Of a stretch of 64,000 nt of DNA, positions 45,901 through 53,200 are shown in pieces. The stretch is from an uncultured Bacteroidales bacterium (lineage in GTDB: Bacteria; Bacteroidota; Bacteroidia; Bacteroidales; Paludibacteraceae). Position numbers and translations under genes: made by a program. The notes beneath the pieces are model-generated. The model saw nothing but the letters and a program-made list of their open reading frames with translations, was not told the DNA's origin and ran no database searches. The stretch is taken from assembly GCA_946185835.1 (NCBI GenBank), contig CAMHKW010000008.1, positions 1 through 64,000 of the forward strand. The letters are read 5' to 3'. Position 1 is the first letter of the stretch; each line of letters starts with the position of its first letter.

Positions 45901-46033
45901 CCGAGGCACCGATGATGGGTTCGCTTGCTGCGCCATCGGTGACTGTTCCGCTAATGTTGATGGTCTGCGCATTGGCAAATGCTACAGAGGCAAACATCAG
46001 AAGACACCACGTCAGAATTCGTACATTTTTCAT
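42992..46033 (-). CDS. SusC1: TonB-dependent outer-membrane fructan transporter
   Basis: A 1013-residue outer-membrane importer. The signal peptide (VAFANAQ) is followed by a carboxypeptidase-regulatory-like domain ([17 protein letters not shown]...[13 protein letters not shown]), [22 protein letters not shown], the plug ([39 protein letters not shown]) and the barrel, ending LGLNLNF. The frame stays open to 46258, but the signal peptide begins at the ATG at 46033, and the promoter at 46100-46107 excludes a longer start. It leads the operon susC1-susD1-DUF4960-GH32-C-DUF4960. Confidence 0.95.
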   Translation of the reverse strand: [1013 protein letters not shown]

Positions 46034-46099
46034 GTTGTGGAATTTAAAGTTGTTATTTGCTTGCTTTTTAACGACGGTGATTCCCGTACAAAAACGCTG

Positions 46100-46167
46100 C
46101 AAAGGTAGCAACTTTGCATGCGCGCGGGTGTAACAGATGTTGCAAACAATATAACAATTGTTGCAAC
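46100..46167 (-). promoter_or_regulatory. susC1 promoter with putative regulator operator
   Basis: A minus-strand -7 box TACCTTTG (46107-46100) has no TTTG at -33. Half-sites GTTGCAA start at 46139 and 46160, exactly 21 bp apart, with 31 bp from the -7 box to the nearer one. A third TTGCAAC lies at 46188-46194. GTTGCAAC is itself a palindrome. The regulator gene is the next one upstream on the same strand. Confidence 0.8.
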
Positions 46168-46232
46168 CTCGATTTTTATTGTGAGAATTGCAACAAAGAT
46201 TAAAGTACGAATAATTGTATGGAGATGTCTGC

Positions 46233-46251
46233 CGCCGGTTACAAACCGGCG
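46233..46251. repeat. Palindrome of the CGCCGGTT...AACCGGCG family after the regulator gene
   Basis: Arms CGCCGGTT and AACCGGCG surround ACA, 14 nt after the regulator stop codon. It may act as a weak terminator or RNA-stabilising stem, but no T-run follows on the minus strand. Confidence 0.7.
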
Positions 46252-46264
46252 CTCCCACTAAACA

Positions 46265-49102
46265 CTACACCTGTGTCGGATTATGTCCGAAATAGTCGCT
46301 GTAGCATTTGGTGAAATACGAGGGCGACGAGAAACCGGTGCTATATGCTACTTCGGCAACCGTCAGTCCGCCTTTCATGAGCATCAACTGAGCCTGCTCT
46401 AATCGAAGCTTACGTACCAGTTCGTTGGGTGAGAAATTGGTAATCTGTTTTATTTTACGGTAGAGTTGTGTGCGACTCATAGCCATCTCTTGGGCTATGG
46501 TCTCTACACTCAGGTTCTCGTTGCTCAGGTTCTGACTTACTATGTTACCAAACTGCTGTAGGAACTTCTCTTCGGCTGTGAGAGAGGTTCGTGTCCGGCG
46601 CGCAGCAGGCCGGTTGGCTTCCATGGTTGTCGTAACCTGTGTCGGTGTATTCTGACCTGAATACTTCTCCACGTCGCCGGACAGAGAGCGGTGTTCTTTT
46701 TCTGCCGGGTTGTGCGTAGTAATATGTACTTGCTGACTGAGCGAGTCGCGTACACGTCGACGGTTGTCTATTAGTGTCTTCACTTGTGCCTTAAGTACTA
46801 ACGCGTTGAATGGCTTTACCATATACGCATCGGCACCGATGTCAAGCCCTTCGGCTTTCTTCTCGTCGAGCGAATGTGCGGTTAGCAGCAGGATGGGTAT
46901 ATGCGAGGTGGCGGTAGACGTCTTCAGACGTTGAGTGACCTGCAGTCCGTCGAGGTCAGGCATCGAGATGTCGCAGATGATGATGTCGGGTATGGCAGAG
47001 GCGGCTTTGCGCAGACCCTCTTCTCCGTTGCGTGCGGTGATGACGGTGAAGTCTTTCTTAAACAGGTGACGTATATAGTGACGTATGTCGGGGTTGTCGT
47101 CGATGCAAAGTAAGACAGAGTCGTTGATAGACAGTATGTCGGTGGAGGTTAGCGAGAAATCATCAGGTGAACTGCTGATTTCGTCTAACTCGGCAAGGAT
47201 GAGCTCCGGCGTGAAGTTGATAAAGCCGCCATCGAAGGTGAAGGGTATGTCTTCGGTATTGTTGACGGGCAAAGTTACAGTGAAGCATGTCCCGGTCGGC
47301 ACGTTGTCGCGAAGCGTGATGCTGCCGCCTTGCAGGTTGACGAAACTGCGCACCAGCGTGAGTCCGATACCCGAACCCTGACGGTTGGTGGTATCAACCT
47401 GATAGAAGCTATCGAAGATATAACGCTTGTGCTCTGCCGGAATGCCGCAACCGGTGTCGCAGACGCAGAACACGATATCGTCGTTCACCCGTTTGAGGTT
47501 GACTTTGATTTCTCCGTTCTGCGGCGTAAACTTAAAGGCGTTGGCTATCAGGTTGTATACGATTCGTTCGGTTTTTTCGACATCCAATGCTGTGACGAAC
47601 GATGTCTGCACGTCTCGTTCGATGTTGAGCATCAGATGTATATGCCGCTTTTGGGCTAATGGCTGAAAAGCCTCTATCCATTCTGCCAAAGCCTCACTGA
47701 GGTCTATCCGGCTGAGATTGAGGCGCAGCATGCCGCTTTCGAACTTTCTGAGGTCGAGCGTCTGGTTGATGAGTCTGAGAAGCACCATAGCATTTTTCTG
47801 CGCTAAGCGTGCTAAGGTGTGCTGTTCTTTGCTGAGTGTCTTGTCTTCTGCGAGCTGTGTGATGGGGTCGGCGATAAGGGTGAGTGGTGTACGGAAGTCG
47901 TGCGACACATTAGTAAAGAAAGTGAGCTTCGAGAGGGTGGCTCGCTCGAGGTCTTCCTTAGCTACCATCAGCTGCTCCGATAGGCGCTTGCGCTGGCGGT
48001 ATTGGTGCAGATAATATATAAAAAAGAAGATGGCGAGCAGAGTGATGAGTCCTACGAGGGCGAAGATTGTTCGCTCTTGGCGAAGCTCTTTGGAATATAG
48101 GTCGATATGGTGGTGTAGTAGTGTGATGGTCTGCACGTCGTTGTCGATTTCATGGCTAAGCGCCATCATAGGCTCTGCCGCATCTTTGTCGACCAGCATG
48201 GCAGGAATGACGGTGTCGCGCTGAAAAGGTTCGCCTGCAAGGATTTGCACTGCTCTACGCACTATCAGGTCTCCGGCGGTAGCGTAGCTTACAGAGGCAT
48301 CGAGTTTGCCGCTTACTATGGCTTCCACACCTCCTCCATCGCCATGAAGGGCGTCGACACCTATTATGATAGGTATGTCTGTTTCTCTACCTTCCTCCGA
48401 CTGTCGCCTGCGCCATTCGTCGCATGCTTCCCATGCACCAATAGCCATGGGGTCGTTGAAGGCGAGGATGAGGGTGGGAGTATGGGTGAGCAGATATTGA
48501 GCCATCAACTGCTTGGCATTGCTCTTGAACCGGTCGGGGTGAAGTTCGTCGGCGATGGTGATGTTGTCGGGCAGGTGGTCGGTGAGTCCGGCATATCGGT
48601 ATACGTCGGGTGTAGAACCTTCCAAGCCTCGCAGTAAGACAAACGTTCCGCCTGACGGCAGGTTTTCTTCGATATGTTCGGCAAGCAACTTACCTACTTG
48701 GTAGTTGTCGCCCCCGATGAAGGCGGTGTACTTGTCGCCATGCACCCTTCGGTCGGCAACGATAACAGGTATGCCTGCATCGTATGCCCGCGACACGGCG
48801 TCGGTCAGACCATCAGCCTCGTTGGGTGAGACGATGAGCAGGTCGACTCGCTCTTGAATGAAACTGTCGATTTGCAGGCTCTGCAAGGCGCTGTTGTCGC
48901 CGGCAGAACGTATAGAAAGCTGCATCTGAGGATGAAAAAGTAACTCGCGACGTATCTCCTCGTCCATCTTCTGTCGCCATGCGTCATCTGAACATTGAGA
49001 GACACCTATATGATATGTAGGGGTAGGCGACTGCCTACACGAGATACAAAATATGACTGTAAGAACTATATATACAAGTCGTAGAAGATAGCGACAAGAC
49101 AT
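46265..49102 (-). CDS. Hybrid two-component system regulator with a periplasmic sugar-binding sensor
   Basis: A single-chain sensor and transcription factor of 945 residues. Order: an N-terminal signal anchor; a LacI/ribose-binding-protein-like periplasmic domain (about 30-315: HIGVSQCSDDAWRQ, VDLLIVSPNEADG, IPVIVADRRV, AFIGGDNYQVG); a TM (about 346-366); a histidine kinase with His401 in VSHDFRTPLTL and an ATPase domain (GSGIGLTLVRSFV); a receiver with Asp711 in IICDISMPDLDG; and an AraC-type DNA-binding domain at the end. It is shorter than most Bacteroides hybrid regulators because it lacks their beta-propeller sensor. BT1754, the fructose sensor of the B. thetaiotaomicron fructan locus, has this same design, so fructose is the likely ligand. 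Confidence 0.94.
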   Translation of the reverse strand: MSCRYLLRLVYIVLTVIFCISCRQSPTPTYHIGVSQCSDDAWRQKMDEEIRRELLFHPQMQLSIRSAGDNSALQSLQIDSFIQERVDLLIVSPNEADGLTDAVSRAYDAGIPVIVADRRVHGDKYTAFIGGDNYQVGKLLAEHIEENLPSGGTFVLLRGLEGSTPDVYRYAGLTDHLPDNITIADELHPDRFKSNAKQLMAQYLLTHTPTLILAFNDPMAIGAWEACDEWRRRQSEEGRETDIPIIIGVDALHGDGGGVEAIVSGKLDASVSYATAGDLIVRRAVQILAGEPFQRDTVIPAMLVDKDAAEPMMALSHEIDNDVQTITLLHHHIDLYSKELRQERTIFALVGLITLLAIFFFIYYLHQYRQRKRLSEQLMVAKEDLERATLSKLTFFTNVSHDFRTPLTLIADPITQLAEDKTLSKEQHTLARLAQKNAMVLLRLINQTLDLRKFESGMLRLNLSRIDLSEALAEWIEAFQPLAQKRHIHLMLNIERDVQTSFVTALDVEKTERIVYNLIANAFKFTPQNGEIKVNLKRVNDDIVFCVCDTGCGIPAEHKRYIFDSFYQVDTTNRQGSGIGLTLVRSFVNLQGGSITLRDNVPTGTCFTVTLPVNNTEDIPFTFDGGFINFTPELILAELDEISSSPDDFSLTSTDILSINDSVLLCIDDNPDIRHYIRHLFKKDFTVITARNGEEGLRKAASAIPDIIICDISMPDLDGLQVTQRLKTSTATSHIPILLLTAHSLDEKKAEGLDIGADAYMVKPFNALVLKAQVKTLIDNRRRVRDSLSQQVHITTHNPAEKEHRSLSGDVEKYSGQNTPTQVTTTMEANRPAARRTRTSLTAEEKFLQQFGNIVSQNLSNENLSVETIAQEMAMSRTQLYRKIKQITNFSPNELVRKLRLEQAQLMLMKGGLTVAEVAYSTGFSSPSYFTKCYSDYFGHNPTQV

Positions 49103-49140
49103 GGGGTGATGGTGTGTTAGTGGTATTGAGTTTTAGGCGG

Positions 49141-49173
49141 CAAATGTACGAAAAAATATCGAAATGTGCAAAT
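49141..49173 (-). promoter_or_regulatory. Promoter of the hybrid regulator gene
   Basis: Minus-strand TTTG (49173-49170), a 21-nt spacer and TACATTTG (49148-49141). Unlike the three operator-bearing promoters of the locus it has a -33 box, which fits constitutive expression of the sensor. Confidence 0.7.
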
Positions 49174-49277
49174 GCGCTTTCTGTCAGTCATCTGATTGTG
49201 AACGAATCGGAGACTCTTAATAGTCGCAGAAAGCGGCACTATCACTAAAATCGTACAAGCAGAAAAGGTGAAAATAT

Positions 49278-49309
49278 TTTGCGCAAAAAAAATAAATGTG
49301 CTAATTTTG
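49278..49309 (+). promoter_or_regulatory. Promoter of the aquaporin gene
   Basis: TTTG (49278-49281), a 20-nt spacer and TAATTTTG (49302-49309), with a leader of about 80 nt. It is divergent from the regulator promoter. Confidence 0.75.
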
Positions 49310-49397
49310 TAGCGCCTAAAAAATGATTGGAACATACCAACGAGTATAGTCAGATATATGTAACTTCAATTAACAATATAAGTTTAACTAAAATCAA

Positions 49398-50117
49398 ATG
49401 TTTATGAAACTCTCAAACAAACTTGGAGCTGAGTTCTTAGGAACGTTCTGGCTCGTGCTGGGTGGTTGTGGAACCGCCATCTTTGGTCACGTAGGCTTTC
49501 TTGGCGTATCTCTCGCCTTTGGTCTTACTGTCTTGACAATGGCATACGCCATAGGTCATATCTCGGGTGCTCATCTCAACCCTGCCGTGTCGCTTGGCGT
49601 CTTTGTCAACGGTCGTATGAGTTGGAAAGAGATGCTTTGCTACTGGTGCGCTCAGATCTTAGGCGGCATAGCAGCAGCTGCCGTGCTGTTTGGTGTAGCT
49701 AAGGCCGCCAACATGGAGATTGGCACTTTTGCTGCTAACGGATATGGCGACTTCTTCGGTGCTGCAGACCTTGCCGCCGGCTATCAGCAGATCTCATGTG
49801 GTGGTGCTTTCGTGGTAGAGTGCTTGCTCACCTTCGTCTTCCTGATGGTGATACTGGGTGCTACCGACGAGAAAAACGGTAATGGTAAGTTCGCCGGTGT
49901 GGCTATAGGCTTGTGCCTGACGCTGATTCACCTCATCAGCATACCTCTGACCAACACCTCTGTTAACCCCGCACGCTCTATCGCACAGGCTATCTTCTCG
50001 GAGAATGCTCTTGCTCTGCCGCAACTATGGCTCTTCATCGTAGCTCCGTTAGTTGGTGCAGCTCTCGCAGGCTTAGCCTATAAGTGCCTTAGCTGCACGG
50101 GTGAGTGCAAGAAATAA
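49398..50117 (+). CDS. aqpZ: AqpZ-type aquaporin
   Basis: A 239-residue inner-membrane water channel with six TMs and two NPA loops: GAHLNPAVSLG (first half) and TNTSVNPARSIAQA (second half). LIHLISIPLTNTSVNPARS is almost identical to E. coli AqpZ. It supplies the His and Arg of the narrow water-selective filter, so water rather than glycerol is the predicted substrate. An alternative ATG lies 6 nt downstream (49404). It has its own promoter and terminator and is divergent from the fructan regulator. It is probably not part of that system. Confidence 0.95.
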   Translation: MFMKLSNKLGAEFLGTFWLVLGGCGTAIFGHVGFLGVSLAFGLTVLTMAYAIGHISGAHLNPAVSLGVFVNGRMSWKEMLCYWCAQILGGIAAAAVLFGVAKAANMEIGTFAANGYGDFFGAADLAAGYQQISCGGAFVVECLLTFVFLMVILGATDEKNGNGKFAGVAIGLCLTLIHLISIPLTNTSVNPARSIAQAIFSENALALPQLWLFIVAPLVGAALAGLAYKCLSCTGECKK

Positions 50118-50134
50118 AAAACGACGGCAACAAC

Positions 50135-50169
50135 AAAAAAGATGGCATCTGTAGGTGCCATCTTTTTTT
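50135..50169 (+). terminator. Rho-independent terminator of the aquaporin gene
   Basis: Stem GATGGCA / TGCCATC (50141-50147 and 50156-50162) is extended by an A6/T7 pairing. The T-run on the plus strand lies 18 nt past the stop codon. Confidence 0.88.
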
Positions 50170-50239
50170 ATTGCTGAATCGTTAGATATGGTGCGATTGG
50201 CGAATGGTGCAGACGGAATCTATGTCCGTTAGAAGAGTC

Positions 50240-53200
50240 TTATCTGACTTGCTTTCCGGTGGTGTCGAACTCTCTGCCATCGGGCATGATGACGATGACG
50301 TGTCCGTTGCGCAGCTCTTTGCGTGAGCTATTGACGCCTTCGCTGTCGATATTCTCAAGACCTGATGCCACTACATATTGAGCAACGACGGTGATGTCGG
50401 CGGTGATGTTGGTCAGGGGTTTCGACCAGCCGATGAAGGTGTAGCCGTCGCGTGTGGGCTCTTCAGCCGGACCTTGTGCATCCTTGCCTTCTTCTACTGT
50501 CTCAACGAACAGCTCGGTGCCGTCCCAGTCGAGGAAGGTGACGGTGTAGTAAACCTTTTCTACTTCGTACTGAGCGATAACGGTGAGGTCAGAGGTGATG
50601 TTGGTCAGGGGTTTCGACCAGCCGATGAACTTCCAGCCGTCGCGTGTGGGCTCTTCAGCCGGACCGTGTGCATCCTTGCCTTCTTCTACTGTCTCAACGA
50701 ACAGCTCGGTGCCGTCCCAGTCGAGGAAAGTGACGGTGTAGTAAACCTTTTCTACTTCGTACTGGGCGATAACGGTGAGGTCAGAGGTGATATTGGTCAG
50801 GGGTTTCGACCAGCCGATGAAGGTGTAGCCGTTGCGTGTGGGCTCCTCGGCGGGACCTTGTGCATCCTTGCCTTCTTCTACTGTCTCAACGAACAGCTCG
50901 GTGCCGTCCCAATCGAGGAAGGTGACGGTGTAGTAGATGGTCTTCACTACAGCGTTGAACTGTGCGGTGTAGTCGGCGGCTTCGCTGACAGCCACTATCT
51001 CTTTATCCCAACCCTTGAACTCGTAGGTATAGGTCTCGTCCTCAGTGTGCTGAGGCGTCGAGCCGCTATAGACGGGTGTCGTTCCGTACTCCCATTCTGA
51101 CGATTGGAGTTCGGAACCATCGTAATTGAGGAAGCGGATAGTATATTTACGCAATGTCTCGGTGTAGGTAGCCATGTATGTGGCATCGCCCGAAACAGCT
51201 ACGACCTCAGGACTCCAGCCTTTGAAGATGTAGTCGTACTGCTCGGTGCTCTCGCGTACAGGGGCTTGAGGCGGAGTAGGCATGGTGCCGTAGTCGAGCG
51301 TTGCCGACGACAGTTCCTTGCCCTCGTGGTCAACGAAGGTTACCTTATATTGGCGCAATGTCTCGGTGTAGGTGGCGGTATAAGTAGCATCGCCCTCAAC
51401 TGCCACGAGTTCAGGACTCCAACCCTTGAAGGTGTAGTCGTACTGCTCTGTGCTCTCGCGTACAGGGGCTTGAGGCGGAGTAGGCATGGTGCCGTAGTCG
51501 AGCGTTGCCGACGACAGTTCCTTGCCCTCGTGGTCAACAAAGGTTACTGTGTACTGGTTGATGGTGTATTGCGCTTTGACTATGAGGTCAGATGTTACGT
51601 TCTTGTAGTCAGGATCCCAACCTGTGAAGGTATAGCCTTTGCGAATGGGGTCGGCAGGCGGAATAGCATCGCTACCATATTCCACCACTTGTGCTGCACG
51701 CAGTACGGCATCGTCGTAATCGACAAACGTGACGGAATAGGTATTGATGGTGTACTGCGCTTTCACTGTGAGGTCGGAGGTTATAAAACTGAAGTCCTTG
51801 TCCCAGCCGGTGAAGGTATAGCCGGTGCGTTCGGGTGTAGGTGTCTCGGCTTCCGAACCATACTCTACTATTTGCTCTGAGAGAGTTATGTCGTTCCAAT
51901 CAACGAACTTGACGGTGAACTTGCGCAGCGAAGCCTCAAAAACAGCTTCTTGCACAATATTCTCGGTAACATAACTTACCTCGGGTGTCCAGCCGACAAA
52001 GGTATAGTCGTAAACATCGTCGGATTCTTTCTGAGGAATGAGAGGGTAGTTAGTTGGCTTGTAGTAGATTTGGCTTGCATCGAAGCCATAGATGGTCTGA
52101 ATCTGGAAAGTGGTAACACCTTCTACGCGGTAGACGACATCGAAGAGTATCTCTCCGCTGAACTCGGCTTTGACGGTCATGTCGGAGGTGATGTTCTTGA
52201 GGTCCACATACTCGAAATTCTTGGTGTTGTACCACTGTCCGAAGATCCATCCCTCGCGTGTAGCCACCATGCCCTTTGCGTCCTCGCCGTTAACAACCTG
52301 CTCAGTGCCGATAAGCGAGTTGTCATAGTTCAGATAAGTAACGGTCCAAACCTTTAGGGCATACTGCGCGGTAACGTCCATGTTTTGGGTAACGATGTCA
52401 AACTCCTTGTCCCAACCGGTGAAGGTATAGCCTGTGCGTACAGGTTCGGCAGGTGCCTCTGCCGACTGACCATGTTCTACTTCTTGTGAGTCAAGAGAGG
52501 TGCCGTCGTAGTCGAGGAAAGTAACGACATACTTATTTTTCTCGTATTGTGCCGTTACTGTAAGGTTTGCTTGGATGTTACTGAAATCCTTATCCCAGCC
52601 GATGAAGGTATAACCCTCGCGTTCAGGCTCCCAAGGTTCTGTGGCGGCTTTGCCTACTTCGATGATCTGGGTATCTAACTCCTTGCCTTCGTGGTCAACA
52701 AAGGTGACGGTGTAGGTCTTGGGAGCCATTTCAAGAATAGGAAACTCTTTCCACGAATTCGACTCGGTATATGCCGACTTGCTGCCTTTAGGTACGTAGA
52801 GTGAGCAGCCCGTTTTCTTCAGATCAACAAAACTCGTTATCTCCGACAGGTCGAAAGGCTTTTTAGCGTAGTTGTAGATAGAGCTAAGAGCAGGGCAGGA
52901 ACTTACAAAAGAATTAGCAATGTTCGACAACGAGGAAGGCAAAGAAATGGTCTTCAAGTTACTCATTTCTGCTATGGCACCATTACATATTGTCGTCAGT
53001 CCTTCCGGTAAGGTGAGCGAAGTAATGCCGTCTTGCCCTTTGAACGCCTCAGAAACAAGTAGCCAGGTCCCTTCTTTAACAATGTATTCGCTTGGCAGCT
53101 GTTTGGTGAGGGCAAGCAGACAGCCGTCGTAATACACGGCACCGTTGGCATCTGTGTTATTGCTGTAGAGTTTGGTGCCAACGAAAGCATCGTTAGCAAG

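Noticed and set aside
46034-46258. N-terminal extension of SusC1
   Set aside because: It precedes a perfect signal peptide start, covers the promoter and operator, and encodes Cys/Asn-rich nonsense.
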